Origin: Hyphomicrobiales bacterium
GTDB taxonomy: Bacteria > Pseudomonadota > Alphaproteobacteria > Rhizobiales > Rhizobiaceae
Assembly (NCBI GenBank): GCA_026400435.1
Contig: JAPLOZ010000099.1
Span: 1-64,000, forward strand
Length of the DNA stretch: 64,000 bases
Direction: 5' to 3'
Shown here: piece by piece, positions 47,615-56,355 of the stretch
How positions within the stretch are numbered: position 1 is the first letter of the stretch
How the letters are laid out: every line of letters begins with the position of its first letter
Notes under the pieces: model-generated
What the model saw: the letters and a program-made list of their open reading frames with translations, nothing else
Database searches by the model: none
Told to the model about the DNA's origin: nothing
Translations under genes and position numbers: made by a program

Positions 47615-48574
47615 TCAGCGAAGGCGGTTGGCCCGTTCAAGCGCCTGCTTCTGCTGCTCGTCGGTCAGTCCGCGCAGGAAGTCCTCCATCTCGGGATCGA
47701 GGAGACCCCGGCGGCGCGCGACGAAATACCAGGCGGCGGCATCAATGGCATTGGGTTCGGTGCCGATGCCGCCCATGTATAGCTTCGCCAGGCGGTTTTG
47801 CGCGGCCACGTTGCCGCCGGCGGCGGCGCGCTTCATCCAGCCGAAACCGGCCTTGAGATCGCGCGGACCGCCCTTGCCCTCGATGAGCCACGTCCCCAGG
47901 TCGAGCTGGGCAGTGTCAAAGTTCTGGTGGGCGGCGAGCGCCAGCCAGCGTCGCGCCTCGACCTCGTCGCGCTGCTTGCCCCCCACGCCGTTGGCATAGA
48001 CCTGCGATATTGCATACTGCGCATCGGCAAGGCCCGTGTCGGCCGCTCGCTGATAGTAGGCCACCGCCTTTGCCATGCCGCTGGCGCCGGGCTCGCGCTG
48101 CAGGATGAGCTGCGCAAAATTGAATTGCGCCATCGCGTTGCCCGCCTCGGCCGCGGACTGCATCAGCGCGTAGGCGCCCTTGGCGTCCTTCGGCACGAAA
48201 CGTCCGTCAATCAGCAGCAGCGCGTACTGGAACTGCGCCTCGGGCACGCCCTGCTCAGCGGCCAGCTGATAGAATCTCGCTGCCTTGGCCTCATCGCGCT
48301 TGACCCCGATACCGCGCGAGAGAATTTCGGCAACCAGCGTCTGCGCGGCGGCGTCGCCGGCCTCTGCACGTGGCAGCGCCAGATTGAGGGCCGTCATGTA
48401 GAGGCCGCGCTGGTAGGCGCCATAGGCGGCATCGGAGGGGGGGCCGCCGAACCGATTTTCATCGACGCCACCCGCAGGCGTATCCTTCGGCGCATCGGTT
48501 TGACCGGCGGCGTGGACTAGGCCAGCCGCGAACACTGCTACCATGAACGCCAAAAGGCGGAGGGCAGCCCTCAT
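47615..48574 (-). CDS. Secreted Sel1-repeat protein
   Basis: The 319-residue protein has a signal peptide ([16 protein letters not shown]) and about five Sel1/TPR-like repeats, each of the form A..ly..G.gv..d...A..w...AA..G. Such solenoids are protein-protein docking scaffolds in the periplasm. Rhizobial ExoR is in the same fold class, but this protein is longer and lacks features that would identify it as ExoR. It overlaps the thiE-like gene by 4 bases. Confidence 0.88.
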   Translation of the reverse strand: MRAALRLLAFMVAVFAAGLVHAAGQTDAPKDTPAGGVDENRFGGPPSDAAYGAYQRGLYMTALNLALPRAEAGDAAAQTLVAEILSRGIGVKRDEAKAARFYQLAAEQGVPEAQFQYALLLIDGRFVPKDAKGAYALMQSAAEAGNAMAQFNFAQLILQREPGASGMAKAVAYYQRAADTGLADAQYAISQVYANGVGGKQRDEVEARRWLALAAHQNFDTAQLDLGTWLIEGKGGPRDLKAGFGWMKRAAAGGNVAAQNRLAKLYMGGIGTEPNAIDAAAWYFVARRRGLLDPEMEDFLRGLTDEQQKQALERANRLR

Positions 48575-49236
48575 CCGGCGGGCTCCCTGGCCTCGGCGCT
48601 GGCGTCGAGAATGGCGTTGGCGCGCGCCACGGCATCCCTGGGGTCGACGCCTTGCGCGAACACGGCGCTGGAGAGGGCGACGAAGTCCGAGCCAGTCGCC
48701 GCGACCGTCTCGACCGACGCCAGATCGGACCCGGCCATGACAATGCCGGGTATCTCGATCATTTCAGCCCACCAGCCGCCGAGCGACAGGTTGCGCTGGT
48801 GCGCCTCGGGCTTGTTGTCATAGCCGAAGCGTCCGAAGAAGACGTAGTCGGGACGTTCTTCACCGAGTTCAAGCGCATCGTCGCGGCTCTTGACGCCGCC
48901 GGCGCCCACCGCCATCTCCGACTGGAACCGCTCGACGGCCTCAGCCAGCGCTGCCTTGCCCTGGTCGATGTGGATGCCATCGGCCCTTACGCGCCCGGCA
49001 ATGCGGGTGTCGTCGACAATGATTGCGGCGATCCCTGCCGCCTGGGCGATCGGCACGATGCGCTCCGCGAAAGCCTGGTAGGACGCCTCGTCCATGCCGT
49101 TGGGCGGCAGGATGATCGACGCGATGTCGCCGCCTGCGATCGCCGCCTCCAGTTTCGCCGCAAAGCCGTCCGCGCTTTCGCCGGCGGGCGAAATGAGGAC
49201 GATGCGGCAGCGATTGGGTGGCGTGACTGCGTTCAT
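48571..49236 (-). CDS. Thiamine phosphate synthase-like (ThiE/TenI family) protein
   Basis: The 221-residue TIM-barrel protein has ThiE-like blocks: the substrate-entry DDTRIAGRVRADGIHI and GAGGVKSRDDALELGEERPDYVFFG. The C-terminus VAATGSDFVALSSAVF resembles the phosphate-binding ending. Several canonical ThiE residues are altered, so it may be a divergent TenI/ThiE paralogue rather than the main synthase. Start 49236 removes a non-homologous extension. Confidence 0.8.
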   Translation of the reverse strand: MNAVTPPNRCRIVLISPAGESADGFAAKLEAAIAGGDIASIILPPNGMDEASYQAFAERIVPIAQAAGIAAIIVDDTRIAGRVRADGIHIDQGKAALAEAVERFQSEMAVGAGGVKSRDDALELGEERPDYVFFGRFGYDNKPEAHQRNLSLGGWWAEMIEIPGIVMAGSDLASVETVAATGSDFVALSSAVFAQGVDPRDAVARANAILDASAEAREPAG

Positions 49237-49405
49237 TCGGCTTGGCCTATGGCGGGCGAGTTTGGTTGGAATGCGGCATAGACCACCCAGGGTGTGTCGG
49301 ACAAGCCGGACGAAACCCAGCGATCCCAGTCGCGACGGCACATTCCGGTCGCGTTGCCGGACATTTCGGTATAGAGCATCGCGTCCCTCCTGCCGCGTCC
49401 GCTTC

Positions 49406-50179
49406 ATGCACAATCTTCTGACCGACCCCTGGTTCTATGCGGCCGCCCTGCCGGCAGTCATTCTGGTTGGCCTGTCAAAGGGTGGTTTTGGCGGCGCGGT
49501 CGGTTTCGTCGGCGTGCCCCTGATGGCGCTGGTTATGCCGCCGGTGCAGGCGGCTGCCATCCTGTTGCCCATCCTGTGCCTCATGGATATCGTCTCGGTG
49601 TGGACGTGGCGCGGCGTCTATGATGGCAAGGTTCTTCGCTCGATGATGCCGGGCGCCATGCTCGGCATCGCAGCGGGCTGGCTGACGGCCGCGGTTGTCA
49701 CGGCCGGCATGGTGCGGCTCATTGTCGGCGCGGTTGCCCTGGTCTTCGTAGCGCGCTGGGGCTACCAGCAGATCAGGCACGGACGCGACCACGTTGCGCC
49801 ACCGAACCGGGTGGCGGCGCTTTTCTGGGGCGCCATATCGGGCTTCACGAGCTTCGTGGCCCATGTCGGCGGACCGCCCTTCCAGGTCTATACGCTGCCG
49901 CTACGCCTCGATCCGAAGGTGCTGAGTGGGACGGCGGCTATATTTTTTGCGGTCACCAACGCGGTGAAGCTGGTACCCTACTTCGCGCTCGGGCAATTTG
50001 ACGCGACCAATCTGACCGCTTCGGCGGTGCTGATGCCGCTGGCGCCACTGGCGACACTGGCCGGCGCCTGGCTGGTCAGACGCATGCGTCCCGAGGTTTT
50101 TTATCCATTTACCTATTGCACTGTGGCGGCCATAGCGGTGAAGCTCATCTACGATGGCGTGCTTGACGTGCTTCATTGA
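49406..50179 (+). CDS. TauE/SafE family sulfite exporter-like permease
   Basis: The 257-residue inner-membrane protein has about eight segments. Its N-terminus VILVGLSKGGFGGAVGFVGVP and the second half GAISGFTSFVAHVGGPPFQVYTLP are the paired TauE signatures. The family exports sulfite, sulfonates or other small anions. The ATG at 49406 precedes the first membrane segment directly. It is divergent from the thiE-like gene and may share a transcript with the acyl-CoA ligase. Confidence 0.9.
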   Translation: MHNLLTDPWFYAAALPAVILVGLSKGGFGGAVGFVGVPLMALVMPPVQAAAILLPILCLMDIVSVWTWRGVYDGKVLRSMMPGAMLGIAAGWLTAAVVTAGMVRLIVGAVALVFVARWGYQQIRHGRDHVAPPNRVAALFWGAISGFTSFVAHVGGPPFQVYTLPLRLDPKVLSGTAAIFFAVTNAVKLVPYFALGQFDATNLTASAVLMPLAPLATLAGAWLVRRMRPEVFYPFTYCTVAAIAVKLIYDGVLDVLH

Positions 50180-50216
50180 AGAACTACCGATCGGGTCAAG
50201 TTTTGAGCGGGGAGAC

Positions 50217-51860
50217 ATGGCCAATCCTTACGAGCAGGGCCTCGACCGTCAGCCGGCGAATTTTCAGCAGCTGACGCCGATAACCTATCTGCAACGTGCT
50301 GCCGGCACCTACCCGGATCACGTCGCCATCGTCCACGGCAGCCAGCGCGTCAACTACCGCGACTTCTGGCGGCGCTCCCTGCAACTGGCCTCGGCGCTGG
50401 CCCGGCTGGGCATCGGCAAGGGTGATACGGTCACCGCCATGCTGTCGAACACGCCGCCCATGCTGGAGGCGCATTTTGGCGTGCCCATGGTGAAGGCGGT
50501 CCTGCATTCGGTGAACACGCGCCTTGACGCGGCGATCATCGCATTCCAGCTCGACCATGCCGAGACAAAGGTGCTGATCGTCGACCGGGAGTTTTCGGGC
50601 GTAATGCGCGAGGCGCTGGCGCTGGCCGAAGTCAAGCCTGTGGTCATCGACTACGACGATCTGCAATATTCCGCCGATGCGCCCTATCCCAAGGGCGAGC
50701 GGATCGGCACGCTGGACTATGAGGAATTCGTCGCCGGCGGCGATCCGGATTTCGCATGGTCGATGCCCGACGACGAATGGGACGCGCTGTCGCTCAACTA
50801 CACCTCGGGAACCACTGGCAATCCGAAGGGGGTCGTCTATCACCATCGTGGCGCGACGCTGATGGCCTACGCCAACACGATCCACGCCGGGATGGCAAAG
50901 CACTGCGTCTATCTCTGGACGCTACCGATGTTTCACTGCAACGGCTGGTGTTTCCCATGGACGCTGGCGCTGCAGGCGGGCACGCATGTCTGCCTGCGCT
51001 GGGTCAGGCCAAGACCTATATACGACGCGATCGCCGACCAGGGCGTCACGCATCTGTGCGGCGCGCCGATCGTGATGTCGACGCTCATCAACGCCAAGGC
51101 CGAGGACAAGCGGGCGTTTCCGCAGACGGTTGTGTTCAACACGGCAGCCGCCCCGCCACCCGAGGCAGTGCTGGCGGGAATGGCCGATGCCGGTTTCGCG
51201 GTCACGCACCTCTATGGACTGACCGAGACCTATGGACCTGCAGTCGTCAATGAATGGCACGACGCGTGGGACGCGCTGGACAGGGACGGAAGGTCGGCCA
51301 AGAAGGCGCGGCAAGGGGTGCGCTACGCGCCACTGGAGGCGCTGGCCGTGCTGGACCCTGAAACGATGATGCCAACCCCGTCCGACGGCGAGACGCTCGG
51401 CGAAGTGATGTTTCGGGGCAACATCGTGATGAAGGGCTACCTGAAGAACAAGAAGGCGACCGACGAGGCCTTCGCAGGCGGATGGTTCCATTCCGGCGAT
51501 CTCGGTGTCATGCATCCGGACGGCTACATACAGCTGAAGGACCGTTCCAAGGACGTCATCATCTCAGGCGGCGAGAACATCTCGTCGATCGAGGTCGAGG
51601 ATGCGCTCTACAGGCACGTCGCGGTGGCAACGTGCGGCGTGGTGGCCCGCGACGACGAAAAATGGGGTGAGGTTCCGGTCGCCTATGTCGAACTGAAGCC
51701 AGGCGCAACCGCGACAGAACAGGACATCATCGCGCATTGCCGCACGCTCCTGGCCCGTTTCAAGGTGCCGAAGGACGTGATCTTCGCCGAGATACCGAAG
51801 ACATCGACGGGCAAGATCCAGAAGTTCAAGCTGCGCGACATGGCGAAAACGCAGAAGTAG
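50217..51860 (+). CDS. Acyl-CoA synthetase (AMP-forming), DmdB-like
   Basis: The 547-residue ANL enzyme has the P-loop YTSGTTGNPKG, LYGLTETYGP, the hinge GWFHSGDLGVMHPDG and the catalytic Lys near TSTGKIQKFKLR. It activates a carboxylic acid to its CoA thioester with ATP. The form resembles medium-chain and methylmercaptopropionate ligases. GCGGGGAGAC precedes the ATG at 50217. The acid is unknown. Confidence 0.92.
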   Translation: MANPYEQGLDRQPANFQQLTPITYLQRAAGTYPDHVAIVHGSQRVNYRDFWRRSLQLASALARLGIGKGDTVTAMLSNTPPMLEAHFGVPMVKAVLHSVNTRLDAAIIAFQLDHAETKVLIVDREFSGVMREALALAEVKPVVIDYDDLQYSADAPYPKGERIGTLDYEEFVAGGDPDFAWSMPDDEWDALSLNYTSGTTGNPKGVVYHHRGATLMAYANTIHAGMAKHCVYLWTLPMFHCNGWCFPWTLALQAGTHVCLRWVRPRPIYDAIADQGVTHLCGAPIVMSTLINAKAEDKRAFPQTVVFNTAAAPPPEAVLAGMADAGFAVTHLYGLTETYGPAVVNEWHDAWDALDRDGRSAKKARQGVRYAPLEALAVLDPETMMPTPSDGETLGEVMFRGNIVMKGYLKNKKATDEAFAGGWFHSGDLGVMHPDGYIQLKDRSKDVIISGGENISSIEVEDALYRHVAVATCGVVARDDEKWGEVPVAYVELKPGATATEQDIIAHCRTLLARFKVPKDVIFAEIPKTSTGKIQKFKLRDMAKTQK

Positions 51861-52030
51861 TGGGGCACGCGGACTAACCGCCGGTATGCGTAGGCCCACG
51901 GTCGCGATTCATGTATCATCCCGGGATTCCGGCCGCATCTTGCGGCGACATGATCCCGAAACGGATCGCGCGCAGTAAACGACGACCGGGAATTGCTGGT
52001 TATCGAATCGAATTGTCAGGGGAGGCCGCC

Positions 52031-52438
52031 ATGCAGGGCGTAGCACGGAATTTCTTCACACTTGCGATCATGTTCGCGATCCTCGGCATGATGCTCGGAT
52101 TGCAGATGGCCATGAGCCAGGACCATTCGCAGCTGCCGACCCATGCGCACATCATGGTGCTGGGCTGGGTCATGTCGGCGGTTTTCGCCTTCTTCTACCC
52201 TCTTGTACCGGCCGCCGGCCACTCGCGGCTTGCCCCCGTGCACTTCTGGCTTTCGGCGGTCTCCAGCGTCGGCCTCGTCATCGGCTTGTTCATGATCTAT
52301 GGCGGCAACCTTTCAGCCGACCCGATCGCCGCGGTATGCTCGATGGGATTTTTCGTAGCCACGCTGCTGTTCGCCTACATCGCGCTCTCGGCGCTGTGGG
52401 GTGGCCAGACCTCGGCCGCCAGGGCCGGCGCACATTGA
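52031..52438 (+). CDS. Small membrane protein, heme-copper oxidase subunit I-like fragment family
   Basis: The 135-residue protein has four membrane segments. HSQLPTHAHIMVLGWVMSAVFAFFYP resembles the helix of cytochrome oxidase subunit I that carries a heme His, and family members are stand-alone proteins in alphaproteobacteria. GGGGAGG before the ATG at 52031 is a strong ribosome-binding site; a frame to 51911 lacks one. The function is not known. Confidence 0.75.
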   Translation: MQGVARNFFTLAIMFAILGMMLGLQMAMSQDHSQLPTHAHIMVLGWVMSAVFAFFYPLVPAAGHSRLAPVHFWLSAVSSVGLVIGLFMIYGGNLSADPIAAVCSMGFFVATLLFAYIALSALWGGQTSAARAGAH

Positions 52439-52469
52439 CGAAAATTTTTTGCTGATTTCCCGGGGGCGG

Positions 52470-52484
52470 TTAACCCCCGGTTAA
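52470..52484 (+). promoter_or_regulatory. CtrA-type binding box upstream of the small RNA candidate
   Basis: A perfect TTAA-CCCCCGG-TTAA (TTAA-N7-TTAA), the consensus of the alphaproteobacterial cell-cycle regulator CtrA. It overlaps the right arm of a CCGGGGG/CCCCCGG inverted repeat (52460-52480). It lies some 20-35 bases before the likely start of the sRNA, which is where CtrA activates. Binding has not been shown here. Confidence 0.6.
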
Positions 52485-52500
52485 GCTTTACAGGCGTTTA

Positions 52501-52605
52501 CTGTGGGTATCCAGTTATCTGGATTCTTACCGAGTGGCTGGAGCCACTTCGTTTGACGCCTCCCTGTTAAACTCCTGAGAGCCGCCATCAAGCGGCTCTT
52601 TTTTT
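52501..52605 (+). ncRNA. Probable trans-acting small RNA with three stem-loops
   Basis: About 105 bases in a 355-base gap lack any protein frame but can fold into three stems: ATCCAG-TTAT-CTGGAT (52509-52524), AGTGGC-TGGA-GCCACT (52533-52548), and a terminal hairpin with a T-run (52578-52605). A single-stranded stretch with CCTCCCT, complementary to a ribosome-binding site, separates stems 2 and 3. This is the classic plan of Hfq-type alphaproteobacterial sRNAs such as the MmgR/suhB-type or AbcR families; I cannot tell which, if any. The 5' end is estimated. Confidence 0.6.
52578..52605 (+). terminator. Rho-independent terminator of the small RNA
   Basis: AGAGCCGC (52578-52585), loop CATCAA, and GCGGCTCT (52592-52599) form a perfect 8-bp stem followed by a run of T to 52605. 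It ends the transcript that begins near 52501 and separates it from rcdA. Confidence 0.88.
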
Positions 52606-52657
52606 GTATCCTGCGGAGCGGCAGGAACACTGGCTGCCTGGATTCAGCCCATGCTCG

Positions 52658-52672
52658 TTAACCTTTTATTAA
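52658..52672 (+). promoter_or_regulatory. CtrA-type binding box upstream of rcdA
   Basis: TTAA-CCTTTTA-TTAA is a second perfect TTAA-N7-TTAA, 122 bases before the rcdA start at 52794. In Caulobacter, rcdA is a CtrA-controlled gene, as I recall, so this site makes sense as an activator box. It is the only other full box I found in the window, and both lie in the same gap. Confidence 0.65.
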
Positions 52673-52793
52673 ACATACGCTTGCGTTGGTCGACCTCGAA
52701 GAGCATTTTCAATCCACGCGCTTTACGGTGCGAAGGGGCGGCTGCATTGGGTGGACCGGTGGCCGGCAAGCAGTAAGCAAGGGGCGCATTGTA

Positions 52794-53321
52794 ATGGGCG
52801 AGCCGTCTCACGGCAGCAAGACGATCAAGCTCGCGGAGCGTCGCATCTTCTCGCAGTCTTTCAAGCCACTCTACAATGAAGGCATGACGCTGGTCGAAAA
52901 CGCCGCCGAATATCTCGACGGCGAAGGTCGTGCCGAAGCGAAGAAGCTGTCGCGCCTTGCAGCAACCCTCTATGCGGCCGAATCGATGCGGCTGACCACG
53001 CGGCTGATGCAGATCGCTTCGTGGCTGCTGTTGCAACGGGCGGCAAACTCCGGCGAAATGAGCCGGGAGCAGGTTGCCGTCGAGAAGGCAAAGGTCCGTC
53101 TCGATACCGCCTCCGCGCATTCGGAAGCGACCGGATGGGTTGAACTTCCCAAGCCGTTCGTCGATCTGGTCAACCGTTCGCTCAGCCTGCAGGGCCTGGT
53201 CAGGCGCATGGATGACGAGATCTACGGCAAGAACACCGTCGTGCCGATTGCCGGCGCCCGCAGCCCAAATCCGGTCTCCGACCAGATCTCGCTTTTGAAC
53301 ACGGCTTTCGCACGCGGCTGA
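52794..53321 (+). CDS. rcdA: DUF1465 protein, RcdA-like adaptor of CtrA proteolysis
   Basis: The 175-residue helical protein belongs to the DUF1465 family, recognised by IFSQSFKPLYNEGMTLVENAAEYLDGEGR and the later ESMRLTTRLMQIASWLL. Caulobacter RcdA, in the same family, passes CtrA and other substrates to ClpXP together with CpdR. AAGGGG precedes the ATG at 52794; the frame upstream to 52686 is not conserved-looking. The family match is strong, the exact role in this species is inferred. Confidence 0.82.
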   Translation: MGEPSHGSKTIKLAERRIFSQSFKPLYNEGMTLVENAAEYLDGEGRAEAKKLSRLAATLYAAESMRLTTRLMQIASWLLLQRAANSGEMSREQVAVEKAKVRLDTASAHSEATGWVELPKPFVDLVNRSLSLQGLVRRMDDEIYGKNTVVPIAGARSPNPVSDQISLLNTAFARG

Positions 53322-53437
53322 GTTCGACGGCGGTTCCTGTCGAATCTGTGGCGAAGCGGGACTGCGCCACGCGCATTGTGTTTCTGCTTTGTTCACATTT
53401 TTGTGGCATCGCCCCTGCGGAAGGGTAAAGTTCCGCA

Positions 53438-53950
53438 ATGGCTCAGGCGATTCGCATCATTGGCATCGACCCCGGGTTGAGGCGCACCGGTTGGGGCGTT
53501 GTGGAAACTTTGGGCAATTCACTGCGTTTCGTCGCGGCCGGCACCGTGAAGTCGGACGACAAGGCGACGCTCGCCGTGCGGCTCCGCCAACTGCATGACG
53601 GGCTGCGGGAGGTATTTGCGGCGCAGGCGCCTGACGAGGCCGCGGTCGAGCAGACCTTCGTCAACAAGGACGCCGTTGCCACGCTGAAGCTCGGTCAGGC
53701 GCGTGGCATAGCCATGCTGGTGCCGGCCCTTGCCGGGCTGGAGGTTGCCGAGTACGCGCCGAACGCCGTCAAGAAGACGGTCATTGGCGTCGGCCACGGC
53801 GAGAAGCAGCAAATCCACATGATGGTGAAGGTGCTGATGCCAAAGGCCGTGTTCGACAGCGAGCACGCCGCCGACGCGCTTGCCGTCGCCATCTGCCACG
53901 CCCATCACATGCAGAGCCCCGCGGCGCGGATGGCGAGAGCGGTAGCCTGA
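53438..53950 (+). CDS. ruvC: Crossover junction endodeoxyribonuclease RuvC
   Basis: The 170-residue protein has the catalytic acidic residues: D11 in [14 protein letters not shown], Glu in [12 protein letters not shown] and the Asp pair in [13 protein letters not shown]. It resolves Holliday junctions as a dimer with magnesium. The position before ruvA is the standard order. Confidence 0.97.
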   Translation: MAQAIRIIGIDPGLRRTGWGVVETLGNSLRFVAAGTVKSDDKATLAVRLRQLHDGLREVFAAQAPDEAAVEQTFVNKDAVATLKLGQARGIAMLVPALAGLEVAEYAPNAVKKTVIGVGHGEKQQIHMMVKVLMPKAVFDSEHAADALAVAICHAHHMQSPAARMARAVA

Positions 53951-53960
53951 GGACGAAACG

Positions 53961-54581
53961 ATGATCGGCAAGCTGAAGGGCACGCTCGACGAAATCGGCG
54001 AGGACCATTGCATGGTCGACGTGCATGGCGTCGGGTATGTCGCTTATTGCTCGGCGCGCACGCTGGCGCAATTGCCCGGACCCGGCGAGGCGGTCACGCT
54101 CTACATCGAGACTTATGTCCGGGAGGATATGCTCCGGCTATACGGGTTCCAGTCGCAGCTCGAGCGCGAATGGTTTCGGCTATTGCAAAACAACGTTCCG
54201 GGCGTTGGCGCCAAGGTCGCGCTGGCCATCCTGTCAACCCTGGCGCCGTCCGACCTCGCCAGCGCCATCGCGCTACGCGACATCGCCACCGTCTCCAGGG
54301 CACCAGGCGTAGGCAAGAAGGTTGCCGAGCGCATCGTCACCGAGCTGAAGAACAAGGCGCCCGCCTATGCCGGATCGGCGTCGGGCACGATCGGCCTGAA
54401 GCAGGAGCTCGGCGAAGGCGTTGCGGCGGCGCCCGTGGCGGATGCCGTGTCGGCGCTGGTCAACCTCGGCTATTCCAGAGACATCGCCGCCAACGCCATT
54501 GCCGCCGCCGTGAAATCGGCCGGGGAAGGCGCAGACTCGCCAAGACTCATCAGGCTGGGGCTGAAGGAACTGGCGCGTTGA
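53961..54581 (+). CDS. ruvA: Holliday junction branch-migration protein RuvA
   Basis: The 206-residue protein starts [21 protein letters not shown] and has the helix-hairpin-helix blocks [14 protein letters not shown] and [16 protein letters not shown]. The C-terminal domain III ([15 protein letters not shown]) contacts RuvB. It forms a tetramer that holds the junction open for the RuvB motor. It is 10 bases after ruvC, but ruvB does not follow directly. Confidence 0.97.
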   Translation: MIGKLKGTLDEIGEDHCMVDVHGVGYVAYCSARTLAQLPGPGEAVTLYIETYVREDMLRLYGFQSQLEREWFRLLQNNVPGVGAKVALAILSTLAPSDLASAIALRDIATVSRAPGVGKKVAERIVTELKNKAPAYAGSASGTIGLKQELGEGVAAAPVADAVSALVNLGYSRDIAANAIAAAVKSAGEGADSPRLIRLGLKELAR

Positions 54582-54601
54582 TCCTTGTGTTGACTACTTT
54601 T

Positions 54602-54625
54602 CCTTACTAGACTGAAAAAGTAAGG
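54602..54625. promoter_or_regulatory. Inverted repeat over the vapB ribosome-binding site, candidate VapBC operator
   Basis: CCTTACT (54602-54608) and AGTAAGG (54619-54625) form a perfect 7-bp inverted repeat with a 10-base spacer. The right arm overlaps the vapB ribosome-binding site TAAGGAG. A TTGACT (54590-54595) just upstream could be a -35. Toxin-antitoxin modules are usually self-repressed at such repeats. It could also fold in the mRNA and mask translation. Confidence 0.55.
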
Positions 54626-54633
54626 AGACACCG

Positions 54634-54918
54634 ATGAACCACCGATCGAAAATTACAGCAAAGGGGCAAACCACCATTCCGGTCGAAGTTCGCGATGCAT
54701 TGAATCTCAAGCCAGGAGACCAGATCCGCTATGTGATCGACGAAAGCGGAGTTCACTTGATGCGAAAGAACCGACATATATCCGAACTCGCAGGCTTGCT
54801 TGGCAATCCCCCGCACGGAGCGGGAGCAAGTATTGAGGACATGGACAAGGCGATCGGGGAATACCTCGCGGAAGACGACGAGCGTATTCGACGCGAGTGG
54901 CATGAAGGCCGTCCATGA
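54634..54918 (+). CDS. vapB: AbrB/SpoVT-type antitoxin (VapB)
   Basis: The 94-residue protein opens with the swapped-hairpin DNA-binding domain SKITAKGQTTIPVEVRDALNLKPGDQI. An acidic C-terminal tail (DKAIGEYLAEDDERI) would block the toxin. The stop overlaps the vapC start by 4 bases. The TAAGGAGA ribosome site sits 9 bases before the ATG. The codon use and AT content look a little different from ruvA and ruvB, suggesting later arrival. Confidence 0.92.
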   Translation: MNHRSKITAKGQTTIPVEVRDALNLKPGDQIRYVIDESGVHLMRKNRHISELAGLLGNPPHGAGASIEDMDKAIGEYLAEDDERIRREWHEGRP

Positions 54919-55313
54919 TCGCAGTCGATACCAATATTCTCGTCCGATACATCGTCCGGGACGATCCTGAACAGTACGCTCGCGCCAAGGTATTCCTGGA
55001 AGCGCGCGACTCGGATGATCCCGCGTTCGTAAGTCTGATTGTTCTGACTGAGTTCGTCTGGGTCTTGCGGCGTGTCTATCGGCTGCCGCCCCAGCGAATA
55101 CAGAAAGCGCTTATGCTGATGGCGGAAACTGCTGGCATCCTGATTGAAGATGAGCAGTTCGTGTCAGAGATCGTGCAAAAGGGTGTTGCACTCAAGGACG
55201 AATTCGCTGATCGGCTGGTTGCATATTGTGCGGAGAAAGCGGGTTGTAAATCCACCGTCACCTTCGATCGGCGCGCGGCCAACGCCATACCATCCATGGA
55301 ATTCCTTTCGTGA
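54915..55313 (+). CDS. vapC: PIN-domain ribonuclease toxin (VapC)
   Basis: The 132-residue PIN protein has the acidic active-site residues in place: D5 in [12 protein letters not shown]46 in [10 protein letters not shown]95/D99 in KDEFADRL and D118 in TFDRRA. It cuts specific RNAs, often tRNA or rRNA, when free of VapB. The stop TGA overlaps the ruvB GTG start (GTGA), so vapC is translationally coupled to a recombination gene. All key residues are intact, so the toxin should be active. Confidence 0.93.
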   Translation: MIAVDTNILVRYIVRDDPEQYARAKVFLEARDSDDPAFVSLIVLTEFVWVLRRVYRLPPQRIQKALMLMAETAGILIEDEQFVSEIVQKGVALKDEFADRLVAYCAEKAGCKSTVTFDRRAANAIPSMEFLS

Positions 55314-56350
55314 CCCTGTCCCCTCGCCTGATCTCGCCGGAGCCGCGCGGCGAGGACGCGGACCAGACGCTGCGGCCGCAGACGCTCGACGAGTTCGTCG
55401 GCCAGGCGGCGGCGCGGGCTAACCTCAAGGTTTTCGTCGAGGCCGCGAAGGGCCGTGGCGAGGCGCTCGACCACGTGCTGTTCGTCGGGCCGCCGGGGCT
55501 CGGCAAGACGACGCTGGCGCAGATCATGGCGCGCGAGCTTGGCGTCAACTTCCGCTCGACATCCGGGCCGGTCATCGCCAAGGCCGGCGACCTCGCAGCC
55601 CTCCTGACCAACCTGGAAGATCGCGATGTCCTGTTCATCGACGAAATCCACCGGCTCAATCCGGCGGTCGAGGAAATCCTCTATCCGGCGATGGAAGACT
55701 ATCAGCTCGACCTGATCATCGGCGAAGGACCGGCAGCCCGGTCGGTCAAGATCGATCTGGCGAAGTTTACGCTGGTTGCTGCCACAACAAGGCTCGGGCT
55801 GCTGACCAACCCGCTGCGCGACCGGTTCGGCATTCCGGTCCGTCTGAATTTCTACTCGGTGGAGGAACTGGAGCAGATCGTGCGCCGTGGCGCGCGCATA
55901 CTTGGGCTGCCGCTCGGCGATGACGGCGCGCTGGAGATTGCGCGGCGGGCGCGCGGCACACCGCGCATCGCGGGCAGGTTGCTGCGGCGGGTGCGCGACT
56001 TCGCGACGGTGGCCGGCGTCGACCATGTCACGCGCAAGATTGCCGACGAGGCGCTGCTGAGGCTGGAAGTCGACGCGCTGGGGCTTGATCAGCTCGACCG
56101 CCGCTACCTCACCATGATCGCCGGCAATTTCGGCGGCGGCCCGGTCGGCATCGAGACGATCGCCGCGGGGCTGTCGGAGCCGCGCGACGCGATCGAGGAC
56201 ATCATCGAGCCCTATCTCATCCAGCAGGGTTTTATCCAGCGCACGCCGCGCGGACGCATCCTCACCGCCAACGCGTGGCGCCATCTAGGCCTCGATGCGC
56301 CGAAGGATCTCGCCCTGCAGCAGATCAACCTGTTTCAGGAAGAGGACTGA
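55310..56350 (+). CDS. ruvB: Holliday junction DNA helicase RuvB
   Basis: The 346-residue AAA+ motor has Walker A GPPGLGKT, Walker B and sensor [14 protein letters not shown], the arginine-finger region [11 protein letters not shown], and a winged-helix C-terminus ([11 protein letters not shown]). It drives branch migration with RuvA. The GTG start overlaps the vapC stop by 4 bases. The reading frame and its length are normal, so the insertion of vapBC left the protein whole. Confidence 0.97.
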   Translation: MTLSPRLISPEPRGEDADQTLRPQTLDEFVGQAAARANLKVFVEAAKGRGEALDHVLFVGPPGLGKTTLAQIMARELGVNFRSTSGPVIAKAGDLAALLTNLEDRDVLFIDEIHRLNPAVEEILYPAMEDYQLDLIIGEGPAARSVKIDLAKFTLVAATTRLGLLTNPLRDRFGIPVRLNFYSVEELEQIVRRGARILGLPLGDDGALEIARRARGTPRIAGRLLRRVRDFATVAGVDHVTRKIADEALLRLEVDALGLDQLDRRYLTMIAGNFGGGPVGIETIAAGLSEPRDAIEDIIEPYLIQQGFIQRTPRGRILTANAWRHLGLDAPKDLALQQINLFQEED

Positions 56351-56355
56351 AGCTG

